Assembly (NCBI GenBank): GCA_963774765.1
Contig: CAVZGP010000009.1
Location: forward strand, 372,001 to 436,000
Direction: 5' to 3'
Length of the DNA stretch: 64,000 nt
From: Sva-07 sp963774765
Lineage (GTDB): Bacteria > Actinomycetota > Acidimicrobiia > Acidimicrobiales > Ilumatobacteraceae
Part shown: positions 15,918 through 24,169 of the stretch, piece after piece
Position numbering within the stretch: position 1 is the first letter of the stretch
How the letters are laid out: every line of letters starts with the position of its first letter
The notes under the pieces: generated by a model
What the model saw: only the letters and a program-made list of their open reading frames with translations
Databases searched by the model: none
What the model was told of the DNA's origin: nothing
Program-made: the position numbers and the translations under genes

Positions 15918-17276
15918 TCAGAGCGATTCGATGAGTCGCTCGACGCGTTCGTCGCGGCTCTTGAACGGGTCCTTGCACAACACGGTGCGCTGCGCTTGGT
16001 CGTTGAGTTTCAGGTGCACCCAGTCGACGGTGTAGTCGCGTTTGCGTTCCTTGGCTCGCTTGACGAAGTCGCCGCGTAGACGGGCCCTGGTGGTCTGCGG
16101 CGGCACGTCGATGGCCTGGTCGATGTCGGCGTCGGTGCAGATCCGCTCGACCATGCCGCGGTCCTGGAGTTTGTAGAACGGGCTGCGGGCACGGGACACG
16201 TCGTGGTACTGCAGGTCGAGCAACTGCACCCTGGCGTGCCCGAATGGCAGGTCGTGGCGCTCGCGGAACGCTTCGAGCAGCTTGTACTTGATCACCCAGT
16301 CGACCTCGCGGTCGAGCAGCAGCGGATCCTTCTCGATCGTGGTGATGCAGTGTTCCCACATGTCGAGAGCCTTCTGTTCGAGCGGCGCGAAGCCCTGGGA
16401 ATCGGCGTAGCGCAGCGCCCGGTCGAGATACTCACGTTGGATGTCGAGTGCCGACACCTCCCGACCGTTGGCGAGGCGTACCGTGCGACGGCACGTGATG
16501 TCGTGGCTGATCTCGCGGATCGCACGGATCGGGTTCTCGAGCGTCATGTCGCGCAACACGACGTTGGGGTCCTCCAGCATGCGCAGCATGCACGCAGCCG
16601 CACCGACCTTGACGAAGTTGGTGTACTCGCTCATGTTCGAGTCGCCCACGATCACGTGCAGTCGGCGGTACTTCTCGGCGTCGGCGTGCGGTTCGTCCCG
16701 AGTGTTGATGATCGGGCGGCTGCGCGTGGTGGCCGACGAGACCCCCTCCCAGATGTGCTCGGCGCGCTGGGCGATCGAATAGGTCGCACCCCTCGCGGTC
16801 TGCAGCACCTTGCCGGCCCCGGTGTAGATCTGGCGGGAGACGAGGAATGGGATGAGCACCTCCGCATAGTGCCCCAGGTCGTCGTCGCGGCTGGTCAGGT
16901 AGTTCTCGTGACAGCCGTAGGAGTTTCCGGCGGAGTCGGTGTTGTTCTTGAACAGGTAGATCGTGCCGCGGATCGACTCCTCGGCGAGGCGCTGCTCGGC
17001 GGACTCGACGAGTTGTTCGAGGATCCGCTCCCCCGCCTTGTCGTGCACCACGAGTTCGTACAGCGAGTCGCATTCCGGGGTGGCGTACTCGGGGTGCGAG
17101 CCGACGTCGAGGTACAGACGTGCCCCGTTCTGGAGGAAGACGTTGGAACTGCGGCCCCACGACACCACCCGGCGGAACAGATAGCGGGCAACCTCGTCCG
17201 GACTGAGGCGGCGCTGGCCGCGCAGCGTGCAGGTGACGCCGTACTCGTTCTCGAGCCCGTAGATGCGTCGCTCCAT
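15918..17276 (-). CDS. pafA: Pup-protein ligase PafA
   Basis: A 452-residue carboxylate-amine ligase of the PafA/Dop family, identical in length to the mycobacterial enzyme as I recall it. It begins MERRIYGLENEYGVT, with the conserved ENEYG metal and nucleotide segment. It has the NTDSAGNSYGCHENYL and INTRDEPHADAEKYRRLHVI blocks. PafA couples the C-terminal glutamate of Pup to substrate lysines using ATP. It is separated from the pup/proteasome cluster by about 9 kb here. It is transcribed toward lepB. The ATG at 17274-17276 is chosen by homology; upstream in-frame codons are not conserved. Confidence 0.95.
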   Translation of the reverse strand: MERRIYGLENEYGVTCTLRGQRRLSPDEVARYLFRRVVSWGRSSNVFLQNGARLYLDVGSHPEYATPECDSLYELVVHDKAGERILEQLVESAEQRLAEESIRGTIYLFKNNTDSAGNSYGCHENYLTSRDDDLGHYAEVLIPFLVSRQIYTGAGKVLQTARGATYSIAQRAEHIWEGVSSATTRSRPIINTRDEPHADAEKYRRLHVIVGDSNMSEYTNFVKVGAAACMLRMLEDPNVVLRDMTLENPIRAIREISHDITCRRTVRLANGREVSALDIQREYLDRALRYADSQGFAPLEQKALDMWEHCITTIEKDPLLLDREVDWVIKYKLLEAFRERHDLPFGHARVQLLDLQYHDVSRARSPFYKLQDRGMVERICTDADIDQAIDVPPQTTRARLRGDFVKRAKERKRDYTVDWVHLKLNDQAQRTVLCKDPFKSRDERVERLIESL

Positions 17277-17360
17277 CACGGGCAACCTAGCCACGAACAC
17301 GTACACCTCGCTCGATCTCGTGAACAAGGTGCGCACTTGGGTCGCGCCTCGTTCACGAGT

Positions 17361-18191
17361 TCACACGCGACGGAACCGGACCGACTCGCCGGGGCGTGCC
17401 TGTGCGAAATCGGACAGGTCATCGGGGTCGACGACGCCGATCACCGGATAGCCACCGGTGGTGGGGTGATTGGCAAGCATGACGATGGGTGCACCTGCCG
17501 GAGTGATCTGGATGGCGCCGGCCGTCAAGCCGATGCTGGGCATCGCTGGCCGCGAGCGGGCACTCGTGGGAAAGTCGCCGACCTCCAGGCGGACGCCCAC
17601 TCGGCTGAGCTCGTTGGTGACCATCCACGACCGGTCGGTCAGGCAGGACACGCCACCGACGAACCAGTCGTGCTGCGGCCCATCCCAGATGCGGATCCGG
17701 TCGGTGCGCGGCGACCGCGGCGGTGCGTGGTCGGCGTCGAGCGGAGTACCGGGGTCGTCTCCGATGTATACAGGGACGTCGAGGCTGAGCGGCGACGGGC
17801 CGACGTTGCCGAGCGTGTCCTGACTCCGCGAGCCGAGCACGACCTGGGTGTCGACGCCGCCTCGAACGGCGAGGTAGGCCCACACGGAGTGCGCCGGCAC
17901 ATCGACCTGCACTCGTGCGCCGGCCGCGAGCGTGCGGCGGTACCCATCGGTGCTGGTGGCCACGACCATCGGACGGAGCGCCTCGACGAGCAGGGCACCC
18001 ATGGTCTCGATGGTTGCCGCTTCGGGCGGGTTGCCGACGAGGCGATTCATCTGATCGTGGGTGCGCAGATCGATGGCACCGGCGGTCGGTACGCCGAGGT
18101 GGGCGAGGCCACGTCGGCCGCGGTCCTGGACCGTGGTCGAGTATCCGAGCTGCACGATCCGCAGCGCCGGTCCCCCGGGCGCCGACGTCAC
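17361..18191 (-). CDS. pxpC: 5-oxoprolinase subunit PxpC (KipA-like)
   Basis: A 276-residue protein of the biotin-dependent carboxyltransferase-like family (AHS2). The N-terminal block with STTVQDRGRRGLAHLGVP is a hallmark of KipA/PxpC proteins. With PxpB and PxpA it forms the prokaryotic ATP-dependent 5-oxoprolinase, which opens 5-oxoproline (pyroglutamate) to glutamate. The start overlaps the pxpB stop by four bases. Allophanate-hydrolase-type annotation is the older name for the same fold; a urea amidolyase role is unlikely because the amidase partner is absent. Confidence 0.9.
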   Translation of the reverse strand: MTSAPGGPALRIVQLGYSTTVQDRGRRGLAHLGVPTAGAIDLRTHDQMNRLVGNPPEAATIETMGALLVEALRPMVVATSTDGYRRTLAAGARVQVDVPAHSVWAYLAVRGGVDTQVVLGSRSQDTLGNVGPSPLSLDVPVYIGDDPGTPLDADHAPPRSPRTDRIRIWDGPQHDWFVGGVSCLTDRSWMVTNELSRVGVRLEVGDFPTSARSRPAMPSIGLTAGAIQITPAGAPIVMLANHPTTGGYPVIGVVDPDDLSDFAQARPGESVRFRRV

Positions 18192-18790
18192 GCCGCCACT
18201 CGTCGGAATCGCACGGCTCGGCCCGGCGTGAGCAGAGCCGGCAGGTCACGATCGGCATCCCACAGCACAGCGTTCGTGTGCCCGATCAGATACCAGCCGC
18301 CGGGTGACGCCGACGGATAGACACACGTGTAGCCGGCGGCCACCCCGATCGATCCGGCGGCAACCGACGTGCGTGGCGTCGCTCGGCGTGGGACATCGAG
18401 CCGTCGGTCGACACCACGGAGGTAGCCGAACCCGGGGCTGAAACCGCAGAAGGCGACCTCGTAGGTGCCGGTCGCATGGAGCCGGACGACGTCGTCGATC
18501 GACATCTGCGCGGCGTCGGCGAGGTCACCGACGTCGGGGCCGTCGTAGACGACATCGATCGTCAGTTCGCCGTCGGCCTGCGGTGGATGATCGGCTGGCA
18601 CGACGATGTCGAGCACCTGACCGATCGCAGCGTGGCGGTCGCGGGTGCACTGCACGACGACGGTCGACTCTGCCGGCACGATCTCGTCGATGCCGGGAAC
18701 CGCCATGACGCGCAACGCCCCGGCCCATGCCGCGGGCGAAGCCACGTCGTCGATGAGCCACGCGAGCGGTCCGTAGGGCTGACGTTGCAT
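18188..18790 (-). CDS. pxpB: 5-oxoprolinase subunit PxpB (KipI-like)
   Basis: A 200-residue AHS1/KipI-type protein. The diagnostic segment CGFSPGFGYLRGVD (about 134-148) and the RATPRTSVAAGSIGVAAGYTCVYP block are present, with a C-terminal ...FRRV end. It is a subunit of the PxpABC 5-oxoprolinase. It lies three bases after the amidohydrolase gene and overlaps pxpC by four bases, so it belongs to a single transcription unit with both. Confidence 0.9.
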   Translation of the reverse strand: MQRQPYGPLAWLIDDVASPAAWAGALRVMAVPGIDEIVPAESTVVVQCTRDRHAAIGQVLDIVVPADHPPQADGELTIDVVYDGPDVGDLADAAQMSIDDVVRLHATGTYEVAFCGFSPGFGYLRGVDRRLDVPRRATPRTSVAAGSIGVAAGYTCVYPSASPGGWYLIGHTNAVLWDADRDLPALLTPGRAVRFRRVAA

Positions 18791-18793
18791 CGC

Positions 18794-19975
18794 TCAGTGG
18801 ACTCGCGCGTCGGGAAAGATGCGCAGGAAGTTCTCGGCGTAGAAGTTGTCTCGCACCACTGCGGGACGCTCGCCGAGCGACCCTTCGAAGCGGCCGATCG
18901 GGTCCTTGCCGCCCTCGACGTGGGGGTAGTCGCTGGAGAACAGGTAGAGGTCGTCGGACGACTCGTCGATCAAGCCCCCGATGTCTTCGAACACGTACGG
19001 CGTGAAGGCCATCTGCGCGCGCAGCATCTCCGACGGGGTTCGCTGGAGTTGAGCGAGGTACTGGTCGACCTTGCTCCAGGACCGCACGACCCAGTCGAGC
19101 CGGGTGAGCATGGCGGGCACCCAGCCGGCGCCGAGTTCGACACACGCGCCGCGGAGGCCGGGGTGTTGTTCGAACACGCCGTCCATCACCATCACCGAGA
19201 TGAACGTCTCGGGCCCCTGATGCAGCACGGCCATGTCCTTGCTGCGCACGTTCTCTCCGCCGCCCATCCAGTCGCGTGCCGGAGGCCGCCCGGTGTTGGC
19301 CCAACGCGGATCGAGCTGGAGTGGCGAACCGCCGACGTGCAGCAGGAACGGCGTTTCGGACTCGGCCAGGCGCGCCCAGAAGCGGGTGAGGTCGACGTGG
19401 CCGGGCGACCGCTCCCCCGCGGGATGGTGCGGCACCCAGACCGCTTCGAGCCCGGCGTCCAGGGCGAAGTCCACCTCCGCCAGTGCGAGCTCAGGATCCT
19501 CCAGCGGCACGACGGCGACGCCCATCAGGCGGTCGTCCTGCGCGCAGAAGTCGCTCATCGCCCGGTTGTGGGCGCGTGTTGCCCCGTATCGGATGTCGCT
19601 GGCGAGCTTGCGACTCGGCGAGAACGGAGTGGAGACGCTGTGTGTTGCGAAGACGAGCTGCTTGCGGAACCCGAGCATGTCGAGCGCCACCGAGCGATCG
19701 TCGCGATCGAACGCCCCGAGTGCCTGGATCTCCTTGGATGTGGCGATCAGCTCGTCCCCGAGTCCGATCTGGGCCTCGATGTGTTCGGGCGTGTGTCGTT
19801 TCCCGTTGTCGACGATCAGTTCGACCTCTTCGTCGGTGACCAGCGACGCGGCATAGCTCACCTGCGGGATCTGCTCGCGAATCGACGGGTCGGCGTAGTC
19901 GCGCAGGAAGTCGGGCAGCTCCATGATGTGGCTGTCGGCGTCGTAGAACGCTCGCTGCGTCGGTGCGTACGTCAT
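18794..19975 (-). CDS. Amidohydrolase_2-family metal-dependent hydrolase
   Basis: A 393-residue TIM-barrel hydrolase of the amidohydrolase_2/ACMSD-like group. It starts with YDADSHIMELP, where an HxE-like pattern replaces the HxH of classical amidohydrolases. Further metal or catalytic candidates are VPHHPAG, LLHVGG and the SSDYPHVEGG block. Members include decarboxylases and hydrolases of aromatic or cyclic acids. It sits between pxpA and pxpB, with 26 and 3 bases to its neighbours, so a link to 5-oxoproline or a related cyclic amide is plausible but inferred. The reaction cannot be assigned. Confidence 0.85.
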   Translation of the reverse strand: MTYAPTQRAFYDADSHIMELPDFLRDYADPSIREQIPQVSYAASLVTDEEVELIVDNGKRHTPEHIEAQIGLGDELIATSKEIQALGAFDRDDRSVALDMLGFRKQLVFATHSVSTPFSPSRKLASDIRYGATRAHNRAMSDFCAQDDRLMGVAVVPLEDPELALAEVDFALDAGLEAVWVPHHPAGERSPGHVDLTRFWARLAESETPFLLHVGGSPLQLDPRWANTGRPPARDWMGGGENVRSKDMAVLHQGPETFISVMVMDGVFEQHPGLRGACVELGAGWVPAMLTRLDWVVRSWSKVDQYLAQLQRTPSEMLRAQMAFTPYVFEDIGGLIDESSDDLYLFSSDYPHVEGGKDPIGRFEGSLGERPAVVRDNFYAENFLRIFPDARVH

Positions 19976-20001
19976 GTGTTCCTCGTTCTGCGCCTCAGCG
20001 C

Positions 20002-20763
20002 TCAGTCGGTGAAACGGTAGACGCCGACCCCGGCGGCATCGAGTGCCAAGCGAACTGCGCGGGCAAGGTCGATCGCCCCAGGCGTGTCGCCGTGCACGCA
20101 GATCGATCGAGCGCGTACGCTCACGACGCTGCCGTCGACGGCGACGACCTCGTTGTCGGTAGCAATGCGGACAGCACGTTCGGCCACCTGGTCCGGGTCG
20201 GTGAGCACGCTGTTCGGCTCGCGGCGCGACACGAGTCCGCCGTCGGGCCGGTAGGCGCGGTCGGCGAAGGCTTCCGCGATGGATTCGAGGCCTGCGGCGT
20301 CGGCGGCAGCGAGAAGTTCCGAGCCGGGCAGACCGAGAATGGCAAGCGACGGGTCGTACTCGGCTGCGGCGGCCACCAGGGCGCGGGCAGCGGCCGGATG
20401 GGTAGCGGTCGTGTGGTAGAGCGCACCATGGGGTTTGACGTAGGCGATCTCGGCACCGGCCACCTGAGCGAAGGCGTCGAGCGCCCCGAGCTGGTAGAGC
20501 ACCGCGTCGCGAAGTTCGTCAGGCGCCATGTCGAGGTGGCGACGCCCGAATCCGGGAAGATCCGGGAACGACACCTGGGCGCCGATTGCCACATCGTTGC
20601 TGACAGCGAGCGAGCAGGTCGCCCGCAGCACCGACGGGTCCCCGGCGTGAAAGCCGCAGGCCACGTTCGCGCTGGTGACGATCCCGAGCATGGCGGCGTC
20701 GTCGCCGAGCGTCCAGACCCCGTAGGACTCCCCCAGGTCACTGTTGACGTCGATCGAGACCAT
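20002..20763 (-). CDS. pxpA: 5-oxoprolinase subunit PxpA (LamB/YcsF family)
   Basis: A 253-residue LamB/YcsF protein. It begins with IDVNSDLGESYG followed by NVACGFHAGDPSVL, the two strongest signatures of the family, and has KPHGALYH and ICVHGDTPGA later. It is the third subunit of the ATP-dependent 5-oxoprolinase with PxpB and PxpC. It is first in the operon order pxpA-amidohydrolase-pxpB-pxpC. The start ATG lies 53 bases from a divergent GNAT gene, leaving a small shared promoter region. Confidence 0.93.
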   Translation of the reverse strand: MVSIDVNSDLGESYGVWTLGDDAAMLGIVTSANVACGFHAGDPSVLRATCSLAVSNDVAIGAQVSFPDLPGFGRRHLDMAPDELRDAVLYQLGALDAFAQVAGAEIAYVKPHGALYHTTATHPAAARALVAAAAEYDPSLAILGLPGSELLAAADAAGLESIAEAFADRAYRPDGGLVSRREPNSVLTDPDQVAERAVRIATDNEVVAVDGSVVSVRARSICVHGDTPGAIDLARAVRLALDAAGVGVYRFTD

Positions 20764-20816
20764 GCACCGATGGTACGCCTCCTCGGCACGCCGTGTCAGC
20801 GTGCCAAGCTCGCAGG

Positions 20817-21314
20817 ATGTCGTCAGTCGAGATCCGAACGCTCCGCGCCGAGGACTGGGCGGTGTGGCGCGAAGTGCGGCTGCGTTCGCTTGCCGACACG
20901 CCGGACGCGTTCGGGTCGAAGCTCGCCGATTGGCAGGGCGCCAACGACCGAGAGGACCGGTGGCTCACTCGCTTCGACAACGTCGCGTTCAACGCGGTGG
21001 CGACCATCGACGATGCCGTCATCGGCACGGCCGGTGGCATGCACCGCGCCCCGGGCACCGTCGAGCTGATCTCGATGTGGGTGGCGCCGGAGGTTCGGGG
21101 CTCCGGCGTCGGCGATGCGCTCGTGGCTGCAGTGGTCGAGTGGGCGGCGTCGGAGTCGATCGGGCGTGTGGTCCTCGCGGTCCGGCGAGGGAATCGACCC
21201 GCCGTCGCTCTGTACGAGCGTGCCGGGTTCGTGCGTCTCGGCACGAACCCGGACGATGAGTCCGAGGACACGATGGCGAGAGTTGTCGAGTTCGACGTTC
21301 GAGCGAACCCCTGA
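20817..21314 (+). CDS. GNAT-family N-acetyltransferase
   Basis: A 165-residue GNAT protein with a clear acetyl-CoA motif A, WVAPEVRGSGVGDALV, and motif B with NRPAVALYERAGFVRLG. The N-terminal LRAEDWAVWREVRLRSLADTPDAF segment resembles many actinobacterial GNAT enzymes. The ATG at 20817 is preferred because homology starts there; an in-frame GTG at 20793 would add eight residues. Substrate unknown. It is divergently oriented from pxpA. Confidence 0.86.
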   Translation: MSSVEIRTLRAEDWAVWREVRLRSLADTPDAFGSKLADWQGANDREDRWLTRFDNVAFNAVATIDDAVIGTAGGMHRAPGTVELISMWVAPEVRGSGVGDALVAAVVEWAASESIGRVVLAVRRGNRPAVALYERAGFVRLGTNPDDESEDTMARVVEFDVRANP

Positions 21315-21394
21315 GACGGCTCCGATCGAGATCTCAGCAGGATCTCGGCCCGCGCCCACGTTGACGTCGCTCGACGTGCAGCGGTGCGACCTTG

Positions 21395-22435
21395 TCAGAA
21401 CGGCCCAGAGTCGGAGCCGAGCGTGTTGACCGACGTGATGTTGCCGGTGCTCCCGTCGAGGGTGAACACTCGCCACCATCCGCCGCTGTTCGACGGTGGG
21501 ACGAACTCCCGGACGAGTCCGTTGGAGTCGTACACGCGTACCGTCGTCTCCGCCGGGACCAACGATTGGCCGTATGTCTGGACAGCGAAGGAGTAGCTCC
21601 CCGCACTGACGTTGGAGATGGTGATCGTCTCAGGCCCGAAGCCGTCGACGTCGTCGGCATCGAGCTGCGCAAACGGGGCGCCCACGAGCGATCCCTTGCT
21701 GCCGAACCAGACCTGGCCTCCCCCGGGTGTCCACAGGTACGAGTCCAGATCCCCGGGGTTCTCACCCCACGTCAGGACGATGCGAAGATCGCCTGCGGCC
21801 AACTGAGGCGACATCGCGGTGTTCTGCGTGGTCGTGGCGCCTTCGGCGACGGTCGCCGTCTCGTCGAGCGCCGTGAAGCCCACCTTCGTGAAGTCGATCG
21901 TCTGCTCACCCGTCGGCACATCTGCGATCGCATAGGTTCCGGCTCCGGCCGTGGTGTCACACAGCGCAGTGCCTTGGACACAGACGAGGACGCCGGCGAT
22001 CGGCGCCTCGTTCGTTGCGTTCTTCACGAGACCGTCGAGCGACCCGGTGGCGCCGCCGCCACCTCCGCCGCCACCACCACCGCCGGCAATCGCAGTGCCG
22101 GCAACAGCTCCCGTTCGGGTGTTGGTGATCGTCAACGAGCCGGCGCCATCGATGCTGAGGTCGAACATCGTCGACAGTTCCTTGATGTAGCCAGCGTCGA
22201 GGAGTTGTTGCTCGGTGGCGTTGGTGCCGTGCTCGACCCAATAGGCCTCGTTGGCGGTCTCGAGCGTGCGCAGGTCGGTCGCTTCGCCGTTCTCGTGCCC
22301 CTTGTCGGTGATGCTTCGCACGGCGAATACCACGACGGTGGCGAGGATGCCGAGAATCACGATGACGATCAGGAGTTCGACCAGCGTGAAGCCCTTCTCA
22401 TCGCAGGGGTCATGACGGTGGGGCGTGGCAGGCAT
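21395..22435 (-). CDS. Type IV prepilin-like protein fused to beta-rich C-terminal domains
   Basis: A 346-residue protein with a class III leader of 15 residues ending in Gly15, then FTLVELLIVIVILGILATV with Glu at mature position 5, the classical prepilin peptidase substrate. A short pilin head ends in an eleven-glycine linker (118-128). A carboxypeptidase-regulatory-like domain follows (about 131-205), and then a domain starting GDLRIVLTWGENPGDLDSYLW that resembles YfaP/DUF2135-type surface domains. Two cysteines (152, 159) may form a disulfide. It probably sits at a pilus tip or on the cell surface. No other pilus genes are adjacent. Confidence 0.85.
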   Translation of the reverse strand: MPATPHRHDPCDEKGFTLVELLIVIVILGILATVVVFAVRSITDKGHENGEATDLRTLETANEAYWVEHGTNATEQQLLDAGYIKELSTMFDLSIDGAGSLTITNTRTGAVAGTAIAGGGGGGGGGGGATGSLDGLVKNATNEAPIAGVLVCVQGTALCDTTAGAGTYAIADVPTGEQTIDFTKVGFTALDETATVAEGATTTQNTAMSPQLAAGDLRIVLTWGENPGDLDSYLWTPGGGQVWFGSKGSLVGAPFAQLDADDVDGFGPETITISNVSAGSYSFAVQTYGQSLVPAETTVRVYDSNGLVREFVPPSNSGGWWRVFTLDGSTGNITSVNTLGSDSGPF

Positions 22436-22560
22436 GGACAGGTTCCTCGGCACCTGAGCGGGCCAACTTGAATCGAATTCGACGAGGCGAAGCCGAGCAG
22501 GACGTTCCTCGACCGGGCTGCGGATGACAGCCAGGTGGATCGAGGGATACATTCGCGTAC

Positions 22561-23115
22561 ATGACATCACTCGGGGACCGTCCGAACACGGCGCTGATGG
22601 TGATCGACATGCAGCGTGGTGTCGTGGCCGATGCATTCGAGGTCGATCGAGTGATCGAGAACATCAACACCCTGGTCGACCGGGCCCGTGCCTCGGACGT
22701 GCCGGTGATCTGGGTTCAGCACTCCGACGACGAGTTGGCTGAGGGTTCGGATTCGTGGCAGTACGTCGAGGATCTGCAACGAGGAGACGACGAACCCCTC
22801 GTGCACAAGCGGTATGGCGACTCGTTCGAGGAGACCGACCTCGAGCCGATTCTCGCCGACCACCGGGTGGGTCGTCTCGTGGTGACCGGCGCGCAGACCG
22901 ACGCCTGCATCCGCTCGACGCTGCACGGAGCGCTCGCCCGTGGGTACGACGCCACGCTGGTGGCCGACGCCCATACCACCGAGGACATGCGGCAGTGGGG
23001 TGCGCCGATCGGTCCCGAAGACGCGATTGCGTACACGAACCTCTACTGGAGCTTCTCCAGCGCCCCGGGGCGCGCCGGCAACACGGTCCCCACCGCCGAC
23101 ATCACCTTCGACTGA
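22561..23115 (+). CDS. Isochorismatase-family cysteine hydrolase
   Basis: A 184-residue cysteine hydrolase with the expected catalytic triad: Asp16 (LMVIDMQRG), Lys83 (VHKRYGDSF) and Cys116 (VTGAQTDACIRST). It also has the cis-peptide segment before the nucleophile. The family includes nicotinamidases, isochorismatases and ureidoacrylate hydrolases; the metal-binding set of nicotinamidases is not evident, so the substrate is open. It is divergent from the prepilin gene with about 125 bases between starts. Its stop is followed by the triple palindromic repeat. Confidence 0.88.
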   Translation: MTSLGDRPNTALMVIDMQRGVVADAFEVDRVIENINTLVDRARASDVPVIWVQHSDDELAEGSDSWQYVEDLQRGDDEPLVHKRYGDSFEETDLEPILADHRVGRLVVTGAQTDACIRSTLHGALARGYDATLVADAHTTEDMRQWGAPIGPEDAIAYTNLYWSFSSAPGRAGNTVPTADITFD

Positions 23116-23143
23116 ACCCGTCCCACCCCCGACAGTTTCCCCA

Positions 23144-23307
23144 GCGATGAGCGAAACCGCCACATACGGTCGGTTGGCTCATCACAACCCGGTCCCAGTC
23201 CCCAGCGATGAGCGAAACCGCCACATACGGTCGGTTGGCTCATCACAACCCGGTCCCAGTCCCCAGCGATGAGCGAAACCGCCGCATACGGTCGGTTGGC
23301 TCATCGC
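23144..23307. repeat. Three tandem 42-base palindromic repeats, 61-base period (locus B)
   Basis: Copies at 23144-23185, 23205-23246 and 23266-23307. Each starts GCGATGAGC; the third ends GCTCATCGC while the first two end GCTCATCAC. The inner ACCG/CGGT stem is conserved. The 19-base spacers between copies are identical to each other but unlike the spacer at locus A, although the 61-base period is the same. They lie at the end of the isochorismatase-family gene and inside the minus-strand frame that follows. Confidence 0.85.
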
Positions 23308-24150
23308 AACCAGGATGCCCGGGCGGCGGGTCGTCCTCGGCCGCAGCACCGAAGGGTCGCCGGCGCGGAGTCCACACGCGACCGTGGCGCTCGTCGAGCT
23401 CCGTGGGCGAGCGGTGTTCGTGCTCGTCGGTGAGAATCCGGACGACGACTCGTAGAGCTTGCAATCACTGACGATGTCGGCGGTCACCTCGGCGACAAAC
23501 AGGATCTTGCCGAATTCGTCAGGCGTTCCATCCATCGGCCCGAAAGCTGAGGTCGTCGTCGAGCACTCGTCGTGGCCGAACATGGTCGACTGCGATTCCA
23601 TCTCGAATGAAAGGGTGTAGATGCCGTCTCGGAGCTCGACGACACCACTTCCTGAGCGGGTCGTCGAGAGGCTCTCACTGCTGTTCGTCGAGCTGCCACT
23701 TCCGGTCCACGCACCCTCGGTCGAACTCTCCTGCACCACTGTCGTCGTCGGTTCGTCACCACCCGACAGCGGATACGGCTCGCCGCAACTGCTGGACGGA
23801 TACACCACGCCGGACACCACGATCGCGATCGACGAGTCTGCGAATTCCTGGCACCTGTGCCTCAAGGGTTCGTCGAGTTCGTGTGGCCACTCGAACCCGA
23901 GGATCAATGCCTCGATGATCGCCTCAGGTGGGATCCCCTTGCTCACGAGGGCGCCCCGCGACCGCACTGTGGTCGCTCCGGAAATCTTCGCAATCGTCCT
24001 CGGCGTCTGATCCGCTCTGATCTTCCTCGAGCGGGTCTCTTCTCGGACGAACGGGCCTGGTCGAGGTTCGCTCGGCACATGATGCGATCTGGTGTGCAGA
24101 TCACCGACCGATGAAATCTCGCCACACACCACGTCAGTCATCTGACACAC
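23182..24150 (-). CDS. Hypothetical protein running into the palindromic repeats (possibly truncated)
   Basis: An open frame of up to 322 residues with coding-like third-position GC over residues of about 40-250. I do not recognise it. The middle is Ser/Thr-rich and contains scattered cysteines and a beta-like RDGIYTLSFEMESQ segment, reminiscent of an exported or surface protein, but no convincing signal peptide is seen. The last 45 residues are translated palindromic repeat, and the stop is supplied by repeat sequence. This suggests an eroded or repeat-truncated 3' end. The true start is uncertain; several ATG/GTG codons lie near 24000-24150. Confidence 0.35.
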   Translation of the reverse strand: MCQMTDVVCGEISSVGDLHTRSHHVPSEPRPGPFVREETRSRKIRADQTPRTIAKISGATTVRSRGALVSKGIPPEAIIEALILGFEWPHELDEPLRHRCQEFADSSIAIVVSGVVYPSSSCGEPYPLSGGDEPTTTVVQESSTEGAWTGSGSSTNSSESLSTTRSGSGVVELRDGIYTLSFEMESQSTMFGHDECSTTTSAFGPMDGTPDEFGKILFVAEVTADIVSDCKLYESSSGFSPTSTNTARPRSSTSATVACGLRAGDPSVLRPRTTRRPGILVAMSQPTVCGGFAHRWGLGPGCDEPTDRMWRFRSSLGTGTGL

Positions 24151-24169
24151 TCAACCGACAGGAGCCGCC

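Noticed and set aside
23144..23307. Possible CRISPR array (regular tandem repeats)
   Set aside because: The spacers are identical and only 19 bases, the repeats are 42 bases, only three units exist, and no cas gene is in the window.
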